Assembly: GCF_944388875.1 (NCBI RefSeq)
Contig: NZ_CALXKQ010000008.1
Location: forward strand, 1-64,000
From: an uncultured Brachyspira sp.
GTDB taxonomy: Bacteria; Spirochaetota; Brachyspiria; Brachyspirales; Brachyspiraceae
DNA: 64,000 nucleotides
Direction of reading: 5' to 3'
A program made the position numbers and the translations under genes. Below are positions 42,959-52,810 of the stretch, piece after piece; position 1 is the stretch's first letter, and the number at the start of each line of letters is the position of its first letter. A model generated the notes under the pieces. The model saw only the letters and a program-made list of their open reading frames with translations. It was not told the origin of the DNA and did no database searches.

Positions 42959-45106
42959 ATGAAAAAATCATACAGTTTAGAAGAAATCGAAAATATAATA
43001 AACAAAGAGTGTTCTTATGAACCCGATGAATTTGATAATCAATCAGATAATAAAGAAAATGATGAAGATTATCAAAATAATTATGAGAATAATAATGAAA
43101 ATATAATTTATCAAGTTATAGAAGTATTAAAAGAGTATATTAAAAAATATAGAAATAATGTAAAAGCTTTAACTTTATTAGGAAGGGCATATTATTATAG
43201 GGGATATTATTCTACTCATGATAATAAAAAAGCAGAAAAGCTATTTAAAAAAGTTTTGCTGCTAAATCCTAATGATGATAAAGTATTATACTATACAGCA
43301 GTCAATTATATATATAATTTTAGAGGAAATGAAAAATATAATGAAGCATTAAAACTTATTAAAAAAGCTATAGAATTAAATGAAAATGATTCAGCATATT
43401 GGCATCTTTTAGGATATATTAATCAGAAAAATAAAAATTATTATGCGGCAATAGAGTATTCTCAAAAAGCAGTTAAGTTAAATAAAAGCTATGTTGTTGA
43501 TGGTAGTAATTATATGGAATATTATCTTACTGTGATAGGAGAATCATATTTTAAATTGGGTAAATATGATGAAGCAATAAATATATTCAAAGAAATAATA
43601 AAACTTCCTCGTCATGATGAAAGCGATTTTATGTATTTAGGGTTATCATATTTTGAGAAAAAAGAATATGATAAGGCTATAGAAAATTATGAGAAGGTAT
43701 TAGAAATTCATCCTTCTTTTGATTATATAGAAAATACCAGTGCAATAAATGCATTAGCTAAATCTTATATGGCTTTAGGAGAGTATCAGAAAGGTATTGA
43801 TGCATATAAAGAATATATTAAAAAACATGAGTGGCGTTGGATAAGAGATCTATATAATAAAGATATTGAAGACTATAAATATTTGATAGAAGCATTTAAT
43901 CAGCTTATAGAGGAAGAGCCTAATAATTTTGAATATTATGACGGATTAGAAACTATATATTCTTATGATTTGAATATATATGATAAAGCGGCTAATGTAC
44001 TTGACAAATATTTACTGAATAATACAGAGAATATTAATCATAGAGTTTATAAAACTTTGGCTTATTTATATAAAAATATTTACAGATATGATAAAGCTAT
44101 TGAAATGTATAATAAACTTATAGAAATTAATCATTTTGACAATTATGATTATTGTTTTTTAGGTGATATTTATAAAAAAATTAAAAATTATGATAAGGCT
44201 TTGGATATGTACGAAAAATATTTGGATTATAAATTTAAAAACAAAGATAAAGATAATGAAAAGACTTGTTATAATATCATAAAATTATTAGATTTGTATG
44301 ATAAACTTTCAAAACATGAAAAAAGAAATTTACTTATTGATAAAGCTGTTAATTATTACATTGATAAGAATGATTATAAAAAATTATCTGATTTATATTT
44401 GCATATAGGCGAAAAATATAAGGCTATTGAATATTATAAAAAATATGTCAATTTAGATGATAATAAAAATTATAGATATAATTTTGCAGGTATTGCAGAG
44501 ATTTATGAGAGTTTAGGAGAAAAGGAAAACGCAGAAGAATATTATAAAAAAGCAATAGAGGTTTATGAAAATGAAAAAGATAAAAATTATTGGGATTTAG
44601 ATATGATAGGTGATTTATATAATTCTATAGGTAATAAAAACAAAGCTATTGAAGCATATAAAAAAGCTATAAAACTTGAAATAAAAAGTGCTAGTTGTAT
44701 GTTCAGCAGAGAAAAAAGATTTGATAGAGAAGAGTTTGAAGGTTTTTATTCAAAAGAGATAGGTGATTTATATATAAAAATAGGCAATAAAAATAAGGCA
44801 TTAAAGTGCTATAAACATGCCGTTTCATTAGAGCCTAACAGTAAAGAGTATTATGTTTCTATTGCTGAAGTTTATGATGGTATGAATGAAAAAGAGTTAG
44901 CAAAAGAATATTATCAAAAGGCTATAGATATTAATAAAAAATATTTTGAAGATCGTCCATACAGATGTGATATTCTAAAACATATTGCTGAATTATATTT
45001 AAAAATTGATGATAAAGAAAATGCTAAAGAATGCTATAGAAAAATTTTAGAGATTAACCCTTATGATGATGAGGCTGCAGATTATTTTAAAAACTTGAAT
45101 GATTGA
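42959..45106 (+). CDS. Large TPR-repeat protein
   Basis: A 715-residue protein without a signal peptide. The first 60 residues are acidic and Asn/Glu-rich. From about 70 to the end there are roughly sixteen TPR units (AKALTLLGRAYYYRGYY-type, LNPNDDKVLYYTAVNYIY, and YIKIGNKNKALKCYKHAV). TPR arrays bind peptides or partner proteins. The partner is unknown. GGAG precedes the ATG at 42959. Confidence 0.85.
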   Translation: MKKSYSLEEIENIINKECSYEPDEFDNQSDNKENDEDYQNNYENNNENIIYQVIEVLKEYIKKYRNNVKALTLLGRAYYYRGYYSTHDNKKAEKLFKKVLLLNPNDDKVLYYTAVNYIYNFRGNEKYNEALKLIKKAIELNENDSAYWHLLGYINQKNKNYYAAIEYSQKAVKLNKSYVVDGSNYMEYYLTVIGESYFKLGKYDEAINIFKEIIKLPRHDESDFMYLGLSYFEKKEYDKAIENYEKVLEIHPSFDYIENTSAINALAKSYMALGEYQKGIDAYKEYIKKHEWRWIRDLYNKDIEDYKYLIEAFNQLIEEEPNNFEYYDGLETIYSYDLNIYDKAANVLDKYLLNNTENINHRVYKTLAYLYKNIYRYDKAIEMYNKLIEINHFDNYDYCFLGDIYKKIKNYDKALDMYEKYLDYKFKNKDKDNEKTCYNIIKLLDLYDKLSKHEKRNLLIDKAVNYYIDKNDYKKLSDLYLHIGEKYKAIEYYKKYVNLDDNKNYRYNFAGIAEIYESLGEKENAEEYYKKAIEVYENEKDKNYWDLDMIGDLYNSIGNKNKAIEAYKKAIKLEIKSASCMFSREKRFDREEFEGFYSKEIGDLYIKIGNKNKALKCYKHAVSLEPNSKEYYVSIAEVYDGMNEKELAKEYYQKAIDINKKYFEDRPYRCDILKHIAELYLKIDDKENAKECYRKILEINPYDDEAADYFKNLND

Positions 45107-45117
45107 TACAAAATATT

Positions 45118-45145
45118 TTGACAATTATATTTTTGCTAGTATAAT
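45118..45145 (+). promoter_or_regulatory. Promoter of the gamma-glutamyltransferase gene
   Basis: TTGACA (45118-45123) and TATAAT (45140-45145), both perfect, lie 16 bases apart, 38 bases before the start codon. Confidence 0.85.
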
Positions 45146-45182
45146 TAACTGATTAAATAAAAATAAAGTATTGGATTTTATT

Positions 45183-46802
45183 ATGAATTTTTATGATAAT
45201 ACTTACACATCTAAACGCAATGTGGTTTTTGGAAGGAATATAGTTTCTACAAGCAATATACTTGCTTCTGAGGCAGGGATAGAGATTCTAAAAAAAGGCG
45301 GTAATGCAGTGGATGCGGCAATTGCTTCTGCTGCTGCACTTACCGTTGTTGAGCCTGCTTCAAACGGACTTGGAGGCGATGCTTTTGCTGTAATAAATTT
45401 TGAGAATAAAATATACGCTATTAATGGAAGCGGGTTTTCTCCTAAAAGTTTGGATGTTGATAAAGTATTATCATATAATTTTGATAAAATGCCTTTATAC
45501 GGAGTTCTGCCTGTAACTGTTGGAGGCATTCCATCAGTTTGGGCTGCTCTTATAAAAAAATTCGGTAAATTAAAACTTATTGATGTGCTAGAACCTGCTA
45601 TTAGATATGCAAAAGAAGGTTATGCGGTTCAGCCTCAAGTAGTTCTCGATTGGAAAGAGGCTTATAATATGTATTTGAATGCTTCTGATAATTTAAAAAA
45701 AGAAGAGTTTAAATATTGGTTTGATACTTTTACTTTTAATGGTAAAACTCCTGAACTTGGTGAAATAGTAAAACTTCCATATCATGCAAAGACTTTATAT
45801 GATATAGGAAAAACAGATGCGGAGTGCATTTACAGAGGAGAATATGCTGAAAAGATAGATGCATTTATGAAAAAATACGGAGGTTATTTATCTAAAGAAG
45901 ATTTAAATGAATATTATCCCGAGTTTGTTACTCCTATAACTGCTAATTACAGGGGCTATGATATTTATGAAATTCCTCCAAACGGACATGGCATTACCGT
46001 GCTTATGGCTTTAAATATTTTATCTAATTTTGATTTTAATAATTTAAGCGAATTAGAAAAAGTACATTATCAAATAGAGGCTTTAAAATTAGCTTTTACA
46101 GATACAAAAAAATATGTAGCCGATATCAATTGCATGAAAACATCTATTGAAGAAATGCTTTCAAAAGATTATGCTAAAAAAAGAGCTTCACTTATAAATA
46201 AAAATAAATCATTAGAGCCTATAAATCATATATTCTCGTCAGGAGATACAGTTTATTTGGCTTCTTCAGATAGTTACGGAAATATGGTTTCATATATACA
46301 AAGTAATTATACAGCATTTGGTTCTGGCATAGTAATTCCAGAAACAGGCATAGCTTTGCAAAACAGAGGAGCTAATTTTTCATTAGACCCTAATTCTGAC
46401 AATTTTATAGCACCTCATAAGAAGCCTTATCACACTATAATACCAGCCTTTATATGCAAAGATTCAAAACCTTACGGAGCTTTAGGAGTAATGGGAGCTT
46501 TTATGCAGCCTCAGGGACATGTTCAGGTTATAAGCAATTTGATAGATTATGATTTAAATCCTCAGGCGGCATTAGATAAACCTAGATGGCAATGGGTGGG
46601 TGATAAAAATATAGAGTTGGAATATAATTTTGACAATAATATCTATAAAGAGCTTTCATCACTTGGGCATAATATAACAAAAAAAGATCATATTACATAC
46701 TTTGGATATTTCGGACGCGGACAGGTGATATTAAAAAATGATAATGATGTTTATTTTGCAGGGTGCGATGGAAGGACTGATTCTGCTATTGCGGCTTATT
46801 AA
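45183..46802 (+). CDS. Gamma-glutamyltransferase family protein
   Basis: A 539-residue Ntn-hydrolase of the GGT family, which transfers or hydrolyses gamma-glutamyl groups, for example of glutathione. The motif SGDTVYLASSD near residue 355 carries the catalytic Thr that becomes the N-terminus after self-cleavage. GGNAVDAAIA near 35, SNGLGGDAFAV near 60 and GVMGAFMQPQGH near 440 are family motifs. No signal peptide is visible, so it appears to be a cytosolic form. The ATG at 45183 is preferred to the in-frame TTG at 45171. Confidence 0.88.
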   Translation: MNFYDNTYTSKRNVVFGRNIVSTSNILASEAGIEILKKGGNAVDAAIASAAALTVVEPASNGLGGDAFAVINFENKIYAINGSGFSPKSLDVDKVLSYNFDKMPLYGVLPVTVGGIPSVWAALIKKFGKLKLIDVLEPAIRYAKEGYAVQPQVVLDWKEAYNMYLNASDNLKKEEFKYWFDTFTFNGKTPELGEIVKLPYHAKTLYDIGKTDAECIYRGEYAEKIDAFMKKYGGYLSKEDLNEYYPEFVTPITANYRGYDIYEIPPNGHGITVLMALNILSNFDFNNLSELEKVHYQIEALKLAFTDTKKYVADINCMKTSIEEMLSKDYAKKRASLINKNKSLEPINHIFSSGDTVYLASSDSYGNMVSYIQSNYTAFGSGIVIPETGIALQNRGANFSLDPNSDNFIAPHKKPYHTIIPAFICKDSKPYGALGVMGAFMQPQGHVQVISNLIDYDLNPQAALDKPRWQWVGDKNIELEYNFDNNIYKELSSLGHNITKKDHITYFGYFGRGQVILKNDNDVYFAGCDGRTDSAIAAY

Positions 46803-46815
46803 ATAAAAATTATTA

Positions 46816-47355
46816 TTAAAAATTAATAGTAACAATTTCTGTATAATTAACAAAATCGCTTGAATATAGTGTTATTGAATGAGCAGTAAATGATAATGGA
46901 GTAAAATCTAAATCATTTATCTCTTCAATTTTTTCTTTTAATTTTTTATTATCATAAACTCTTTTTACTCTTGCTAATGTGATATGAGATTTAAAATCTT
47001 TTTTATCATATTTAAGATTCTCTATATTGTTTAGATTTTCTCTTAAGGTTTTTACATAGCTTTCTAATTCTTCACTTACAGCTTTTACAAATATCACATT
47101 TATATCTTTGAATTTATTCGTGAAATAGGAAATATTCTCAAAGTTTATATTAAATGGAGCAGGGGAGGAGTTTATTACTTTTTCTTTTATTAACTCTATT
47201 TGTTCTTCTTTTATATTATCAAAAAATACCAATGTTATATGCATTTTATTTTTTGATACCTTTTTTAATTCAGCAGTATTTTCATTTATTCTCAAAATAT
47301 CAGAATATTTATTTTTTATTTCTTTATTTAAGTTTAATGCTAAAAATGCTCTCAT
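46816..47355 (-). CDS. thpR: RNA 2',3'-cyclic phosphodiesterase (2'-5' RNA ligase family)
   Basis: A 179-residue 2H phosphoesterase with two HxTx motifs, HITLVF near residue 40 and HITLARVK near 125, which form the active site that opens 2',3'-cyclic phosphates on RNA ends. Length is usual. It is convergent with the gamma-glutamyltransferase gene and directly downstream of the paralogous secreted pair. Confidence 0.88.
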   Translation of the reverse strand: MRAFLALNLNKEIKNKYSDILRINENTAELKKVSKNKMHITLVFFDNIKEEQIELIKEKVINSSPAPFNINFENISYFTNKFKDINVIFVKAVSEELESYVKTLRENLNNIENLKYDKKDFKSHITLARVKRVYDNKKLKEKIEEINDLDFTPLSFTAHSITLYSSDFVNYTEIVTINF

Positions 47356-47360
47356 AATAT

Positions 47361-47924
47361 TTATAGTTCTATATTTAATGATTTATATATTGTATCCATT
47401 GTAACATCTTTATAGAGAATTTTATTTTGTATTACATTTCCGTTATATTGATTTGTATATGTTTCATTTTCTATATTGCTTATTTCAAGCATACTGATTT
47501 TGTATAAATATATTTTTTTATCATCATTGTATTTAAATGTTATATACAATTTACGGTTATTTCTTATATGATGTTCTAAAGTAAAATAATCATCTTTATA
47601 AACCACATTTGCAGTAAGTCCGTCAATATTAAATATAGCAGTATTTAATGATATATTTCCTATATATTTATATTGATTATTTTTCTCTATTTGAAATAGA
47701 GAATAGTAATACCAATATTTGTTTTTTAATATTATCATTTCATAAGCACTATTATCTTTAAATCTCATTTTTCTTATAATATTAATTTTTAGATCTGCTT
47801 TTTCTTTTAAATTACCGTCATCAGTGAAATAATTTTTATTTATTTTTATAGGCTTATCATCAATATTTTGAGAATAAAGATTAAAAGAAAATATAATAAT
47901 AAATATCAATACAAATTTTTTCAT
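47361..47924 (-). CDS. Secreted protein, paralogue of the next gene upstream
   Basis: A 187-residue protein with a signal peptide ending near FSFNLYSQ. The following block (NIDDKPIKINKNYFTDDGNL) is nearly identical to that of the upstream gene, and the two match over most of their length, so this is one of a tandem pair. No known domain is recognised. It is 18 bases downstream of the paralogue and five bases before thpR. Confidence 0.75.
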   Translation of the reverse strand: MKKFVLIFIIIFSFNLYSQNIDDKPIKINKNYFTDDGNLKEKADLKINIIRKMRFKDNSAYEMIILKNKYWYYYSLFQIEKNNQYKYIGNISLNTAIFNIDGLTANVVYKDDYFTLEHHIRNNRKLYITFKYNDDKKIYLYKISMLEISNIENETYTNQYNGNVIQNKILYKDVTMDTIYKSLNIEL

Positions 47925-47942
47925 ATTTAATAATCTTAAATT

Positions 47943-48530
47943 TTATATATCAAGACTTAATAATTTAGATATCATATCCATTGTAACATTTTCATATAAA
48001 ATTTTATTAGGCACTACATTGCCATTAACTTGTTTAGTATTTGTTTTCGCCTCATTAGTATTTATTACTGTGCTGTTATCAATAAATTCTATAATCATAC
48101 TAGCCTTATCTAAATATATTTTTTTATCGTCATTATATTTAAATGTTACATACATCTTTAAAGTTGACATAACACTATGTTCTATAGTGAAAAAATTATC
48201 TTTATAAACTATATTACCTATAAGTCCTTCTATATTATTATTGAAACTTTTTAAAGCAATAGTTCCAATGTAATTGTATTCATTATTTTGTTCTATTTGA
48301 AATAGAGAATAGTAATACCAATAATTATTTTTTAATATTATCATCTCATAGGCTGAGTTATCCGTAAATCTTATTTTTCTAATAGCATAAACTGATAAAT
48401 CTTTTTTATTTTTTAAATTGCCGTCATCAGTGAAATAATTTTTATTTATTTTTATAGGCTTATCATTAATATTTTGAGAATAAAGATTAAAAGAAAATAA
48501 AATAAAAAATATTGCTATTATTCTTAGCAT
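47943..48530 (-). CDS. Secreted protein, paralogue of the next gene downstream
   Basis: A 195-residue protein with a signal peptide (MLRIIAIFFILFSFNLYSQ). It shares AYEMIILKNxYWYYYSLFQIE and the KFNDDKKIYL segment with its neighbour and differs by an insertion near residue 160. The family is unknown. The gene order suggests a recent tandem duplication. Confidence 0.75.
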   Translation of the reverse strand: MLRIIAIFFILFSFNLYSQNINDKPIKINKNYFTDDGNLKNKKDLSVYAIRKIRFTDNSAYEMIILKNNYWYYYSLFQIEQNNEYNYIGTIALKSFNNNIEGLIGNIVYKDNFFTIEHSVMSTLKMYVTFKYNDDKKIYLDKASMIIEFIDNSTVINTNEAKTNTKQVNGNVVPNKILYENVTMDMISKLLSLDI

Positions 48531-48600
48531 ATATAAAACTCCAATTTATGATAAATTAATTTATACCCTATAACTCTTTATTTGTCAATAATTATAATAA

Positions 48601-48634
48601 AAAAGCCCAACTTAAAAATTTAAGAAGGGCTTTT
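48601..48634 (-). terminator. Terminator of flbB
   Basis: AAAAGCCC pairs with GGGCTTTT around an 18-base partly paired loop; on the minus strand it is followed by T residues. Confidence 0.85.
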
Positions 48635-48665
48635 ATATTGTATATAATAATATTAATTTATATTT

Positions 48666-49385
48666 TTATGCTCCCATATCCATTATGCCTTCATTTAACA
48701 TAGCGTCATTGTTGTCAGGTAAATAATTAGGGAAATCATTAGGTGAAGAAGGTACTGTATTATTACCTGGGTTGGACCTTGCTTCATACTTCTCTAATAT
48801 TCTAGCAGCCACAGTAGGATCCATCAAACTTAATAGGTAAGAAGTAGTACTGTTTCTTCCCTCAGCAGCAGCAATCGAATCCATTTCTAATAATACATCT
48901 ATAACTAAATCATCAGAACCATTTGCTGCTAATTGATTAAGTAATGCCACAGAGTTTTGCGGAGGCATGCTATTAACTTTATTTGCTAAATCAGCAAGAA
49001 CCAACTGATACTGTGATGATTCATCCATAGTTGCCTGATAATTTGACCATGCATTCAATAGATTTTGTCTGTCTTGTTCTATTAATTCAGACTGAGTATT
49101 TAATTCTATAGCTTTGCTTGCTATTAGAGATTCCTGAGCCTGTATATCTTTTTCTCTTAAATTAAATGATTCCCTCATTTTATTTAAATCATCTCTAGCT
49201 AAAAGAGACATATCTTCAACTCTAGGTTTTTGTGTGAACCTAGTTAAAAATCCGGGAACATTAGGAGCTATTTTAGTACGCATTAATGTATAGTAATTTA
49301 CAACTCCGAATATATCAAACATATAGAGCAATGCTATAAATGCTATTAAATTTACTATAGTTAAAATTGCTATTTTTAATCTCAT
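48666..49385 (-). CDS. flbB: Flagellar collar protein FlbB
   Basis: A 239-residue protein with one N-terminal membrane helix (IAILTIVNLIAFIALLYMF), a coiled coil (residues 65-125), and a C-terminal MotE/MgtE-like helical domain (LLNQLAANGSDDLVIDVLLEMD, LLSLMDPTVAARILEKYE). This matches spirochaete FlbB, which in Borrelia organises the collar of the periplasmic flagellar motor. No other flagellar genes lie nearby in this window, so it stands outside an obvious flagellar operon. Confidence 0.75.
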   Translation of the reverse strand: MRLKIAILTIVNLIAFIALLYMFDIFGVVNYYTLMRTKIAPNVPGFLTRFTQKPRVEDMSLLARDDLNKMRESFNLREKDIQAQESLIASKAIELNTQSELIEQDRQNLLNAWSNYQATMDESSQYQLVLADLANKVNSMPPQNSVALLNQLAANGSDDLVIDVLLEMDSIAAAEGRNSTTSYLLSLMDPTVAARILEKYEARSNPGNNTVPSSPNDFPNYLPDNNDAMLNEGIMDMGA

Positions 49386-49523
49386 AACTTTTTATCACCT
49401 TATAATATTATTATAACATAATATAGAAAAAACTGTAATATGTCAACTAAATTTTGTTATCATAATTATTATCGTAATAATCAAATATTTAGTTATCATA
49501 TTTTTTTTATTTATGCAAATAAA

Positions 49524-49545
49524 AAGGGACTATATATAGTCCCTT
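49524..49545 (-). terminator. Terminator of the acetate-uptake gene
   Basis: A perfect palindrome AAGGGACTATA with TATAGTCCCTT, followed by five T on the minus strand. Confidence 0.85.
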
Positions 49546-49566
49546 CAGAAAATTATTATGTTTTAA

Positions 49567-50184
49567 TTATGATGTTTTTTTAAATATCCCCAATGGTTTT
49601 CCAACAGGAAGTACAACTCTTCCTAAATTTTTATTTAATACTCCAGCAGCAGCTCCATAGAAACCTAATAATCCAGCAATAAGTTCAGAAATACCAGATA
49701 CAATTTGAGTTTCTTTTTGAGCTATTCCTAAATAATTTAACGCCATAGCTACTAATAATACATCAACAGCAACAAATATGAAGAATAAAACTTTATGAGC
49801 TTCAGCAGCACCAAAAGTTAAAGGTCCTACAAGGAATAGATAAGCTATACATACAACGCCAAATTGTTTAAAGTCAATTGTATTTTTCATCTCTTCTCCA
49901 AAAACTCCTAAAGTAGTAAGCCAAATAAAACCAACAGCTATCCAGAATAATCCAAAAGAACCAAAAACAGTAGCACCAAAAACATTGTCTTTTTTGAAGT
50001 CAATAATAGCGGCAACAAATTGAGTGATGCATCCAAGAAATATAGCCCAAGGAATAAGACCTGCAAATCCTGATGTAAGTCCTAATTTTTGCGTTGAAGC
50101 TACAAATGTTATTACTGCAAGTCCGAATAAACCAAAAGGTGAAGGATCTGCAAGTGTTTGTGTTACTTTTACTTCATTATTCAT
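49567..50184 (-). CDS. satP: Acetate uptake transporter family protein (GPR1/FUN34/YaaH, SatP-like)
   Basis: A 205-residue membrane protein with six helices. The family motif NPAPLGL appears here as DPSPFGLFGLA at residue 13. GLIPWAIFLGCITQFVA and FGLFWIAVG follow, with the conserved GxFxA patterns. SatP-type proteins carry acetate or succinate with protons. A strong promoter lies upstream and a strong terminator downstream, so it is monocistronic. Confidence 0.9.
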   Translation of the reverse strand: MNNEVKVTQTLADPSPFGLFGLAVITFVASTQKLGLTSGFAGLIPWAIFLGCITQFVAAIIDFKKDNVFGATVFGSFGLFWIAVGFIWLTTLGVFGEEMKNTIDFKQFGVVCIAYLFLVGPLTFGAAEAHKVLFFIFVAVDVLLVAMALNYLGIAQKETQIVSGISELIAGLLGFYGAAAGVLNKNLGRVVLPVGKPLGIFKKTS

Positions 50185-50212
50185 ATATACTCCTATACTG
50201 TATTTATTATAG

Positions 50213-50240
50213 AGTATAGTAAAAAATTCCTATATGTCAA
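50213..50240 (-). promoter_or_regulatory. Promoter of the acetate-uptake gene
   Basis: On the minus strand TTGACA (50235-50240) and TATACT (50213-50218) are 16 bases apart. Confidence 0.75.
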
Positions 50241-50327
50241 ATAAAATTACGATTTTTTTACAAAAAATTTAATATATTGTGATATATTTGAATTTTTATT
50301 ACAAAATACAAATATTAATTTATACTA

Positions 50328-51479
50328 TTATTCTGTCCTTCTAAGCATTATCATGCTTATATCATCCTGCAAATTATTATTGGAAAATGTTTTCAATTCT
50401 TTTATAATATTCTCTTTTATCACTTTAATATCTTTTTTTACATGCTTTGAAAATATATTTTTTAATTCATCATCCCCAAGCATTTTTCCTTCTTCATTAA
50501 ATATTTCATAAGCACCATCTGTAAATATAAACAGCATATCATTATGATTTAATTTTATTTTTGATTCATAATATTCACTTTCTTCTGTCATTCCAATTAA
50601 AGGACCTTCGGTTTCTAACTCTTCTATATTGTCTTTAGAATAATAGAAAGGTTTTGGTGATCCGCCTGATGAACATATAAAATCTCCTGTATCATTATTG
50701 TATACAGCATAAAACACAGAAGCAAATAAATTTTTATCAAAATTTTCTTCTATAAAGAAGTTATTTAATTCTTTTAAAAATTGAGAAGGGGAAGTATTTT
50801 GATTATCAATAATAACATGAGAATCAAAGAAAGATTTTATAAGTATGGTAAGCATGCTTGCTGCCACTCCATGTCCTGAAACATCCGCAAGAAGTATGGC
50901 ATACCATCCGTCATTGATTGCTTTTATACCGCTGTAATCTCCAGATACTTCATTTGGGGCATAATGGTATATTGATATGTCATTTTTAGGAATAGAGGTA
51001 TTGCCATAAGAGAGTATACTTTTTTGAAGCCTAGATGCATACTCTATATCTTTTTTTAAAATATTCATGTACATTATGTTAGACTCTATGGCTTTTTTTA
51101 ATCTTATATATGCCTTCATTTTTGATAGGAATATATCTGTATCTATAGATTTTAAAAAGAATCCGTCAGCACCGCATTCATAAGATTTTAAGCATTCATT
51201 TTTATTATCAGTGGCAGTTAAAAATAATACAGCTATATTTTTTAGTATATTATCTTTTTTTATATGCTGCGAAAGTCTGCATGCACCTGCATTAGGAAGC
51301 ATATAATCAACAAGTATGCAGTCTGGTATTTTATCATAAGACATTTGTATAGCTTCTTCATAGGATGTTGCTATATATGATAAATATCCAGATTCTTTTA
51401 ATAAATTTTGTATAAATTTAGCATAATCTATATTTGAATCTACTATTAAAACTTTTTCTGTTAAAATATTACTTTTCAT
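50328..51479 (-). CDS. Response regulator with PP2C/SpoIIE phosphatase output
   Basis: A 383-residue two-domain regulator. The N-terminal receiver has the phospho-acceptor Asp in ILVDYMLP near residue 58, and Lys in GADGFFLKS. The C-terminal domain (residues 165-380) is a PP2C phosphatase of the RsbU/SpoIIE type: VSGDYSGI, LLADVSGHGVAASML and FIFTDGAYE, all with metal-binding Asp residues. Such proteins dephosphorylate anti-sigma antagonists. It is 14 bases after rodA, so it belongs to the cell-wall operon. Confidence 0.88.
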   Translation of the reverse strand: MKSNILTEKVLIVDSNIDYAKFIQNLLKESGYLSYIATSYEEAIQMSYDKIPDCILVDYMLPNAGACRLSQHIKKDNILKNIAVLFLTATDNKNECLKSYECGADGFFLKSIDTDIFLSKMKAYIRLKKAIESNIMYMNILKKDIEYASRLQKSILSYGNTSIPKNDISIYHYAPNEVSGDYSGIKAINDGWYAILLADVSGHGVAASMLTILIKSFFDSHVIIDNQNTSPSQFLKELNNFFIEENFDKNLFASVFYAVYNNDTGDFICSSGGSPKPFYYSKDNIEELETEGPLIGMTEESEYYESKIKLNHNDMLFIFTDGAYEIFNEEGKMLGDDELKNIFSKHVKKDIKVIKENIIKELKTFSNNNLQDDISMIMLRRTE

Positions 51480-51493
51480 ATCAATATCTTTAT

Positions 51494-52810
51494 CTAATGA
51501 ACATATCTTCTGGCTTCTACATTAAATATAAGCCCTATGGATATAGAAAAAGTCCATATAGATGAACCTCCGCTGCTTATAAAAGGCAATGTTAAACCAG
51601 TAATAGGCATCATTCCAACAACCATACCAATATTTATTATTACATGGCATAAAAACATAGCAATAACGCCTGATACTATTAAAGCACCAAGTCTGTCTTT
51701 AGCAAAATATGCTACCATAGTTCCTCTAATAAATATAGTTGTATATGCCAAAACCACTAATGCACTTCCTATAAATCCCCATTCTTCACATATATTAGAA
51801 AAAATGAAGTCATTAACCTGCTGCGGTATGAAGTTTAATTGTGATTGGCTTCCATTTAAGAAACCTTCTCCAAATAGTCCTCCGCTTCCTACCGCTATAA
51901 GCGATTGTATGATATTGTATCCTGAACTTAATCTGGTTAATTGAGGATTCATAAATACAAGAAGCCTTTGTTTCTGATACTCTTTTAATCCTATATCAAA
52001 TACTAAGGCAGCTCCCATACATAAAAATAATACAAAGAATGAGAATGATAATAAACTCACATATTTACTATTCATATAGAAATTTAGTGTGAGAAGAAGT
52101 GCTGCTATAAATAAAAATATTCCAGCTAAATATCCTATATATATTCTTTGTGATAAAAAGTTAAAAAGTATATTATCTATATCATCAGACATTCTTTTAT
52201 ACTCTAAAAACATTGGTATAGACAATCCTATTACCCCTATACTTATTAAAGCTATAATATATCTGGTAGGAACACCTCCTACAAAAAGCATTATAAATAC
52301 TATAAAACAGTATACTAATACAGTACCTAAGTCTGGCTGAAGAAGTACTAATCCTATAGGTATAGCAATAAAAAAACCAGCTAATGCAAAATATTTAACC
52401 TCTTTTATTTTATCTCCTATTTGATCTAAATATCCTGCAAGGAATATTATAACAACTATTTTTCCAAATTCGGAAGGCTGCATACCAAATAACCAGCTGC
52501 TGCTTCCATTAACAGTTGTACCTACACCAGGAATTAAAACAAGTATAAGAACTCCAAGCATAGGTATATATAAAGACATTCTATGCTCAGCTAATTTAGT
52601 ATAGTTTATGAACATACTAATAAATATTAACACCAAACCAGTTGCACAGAAAAATAAGAATTTCAAAAACATCCAGCTGGTTTTACCCGATTCAGGAGAA
52701 TATGTAGATGAATAAACAGCTATAGCCCCTGCAATCATTAAGAATATAATAGCTGCTAATATTTTCCAATCGAATATAAATAGCTTTTTTAATTCTTTTT
52801 TTTCATTCAT
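51494..52810 (-). CDS. rodA: Peptidoglycan polymerase RodA (SEDS family)
   Basis: A 438-residue membrane protein with about ten helices. Family motifs are SSWLFGMQPSEFGKI, VLLQPDLGT, GSGGLFGEGFLNGSQSQLNF and the extracytosolic NDFIFSNICEEWG stretch, ending in GLTLPFISSGGSS. SEDS proteins polymerise glycan strands with the partner PBP2. It overlaps the mrdA gene by eight bases, showing coupling. Confidence 0.95.
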   Translation of the reverse strand: MNEKKELKKLFIFDWKILAAIIFLMIAGAIAVYSSTYSPESGKTSWMFLKFLFFCATGLVLIFISMFINYTKLAEHRMSLYIPMLGVLILVLIPGVGTTVNGSSSWLFGMQPSEFGKIVVIIFLAGYLDQIGDKIKEVKYFALAGFFIAIPIGLVLLQPDLGTVLVYCFIVFIMLFVGGVPTRYIIALISIGVIGLSIPMFLEYKRMSDDIDNILFNFLSQRIYIGYLAGIFLFIAALLLTLNFYMNSKYVSLLSFSFFVLFLCMGAALVFDIGLKEYQKQRLLVFMNPQLTRLSSGYNIIQSLIAVGSGGLFGEGFLNGSQSQLNFIPQQVNDFIFSNICEEWGFIGSALVVLAYTTIFIRGTMVAYFAKDRLGALIVSGVIAMFLCHVIINIGMVVGMMPITGLTLPFISSGGSSIWTFSISIGLIFNVEARRYVH

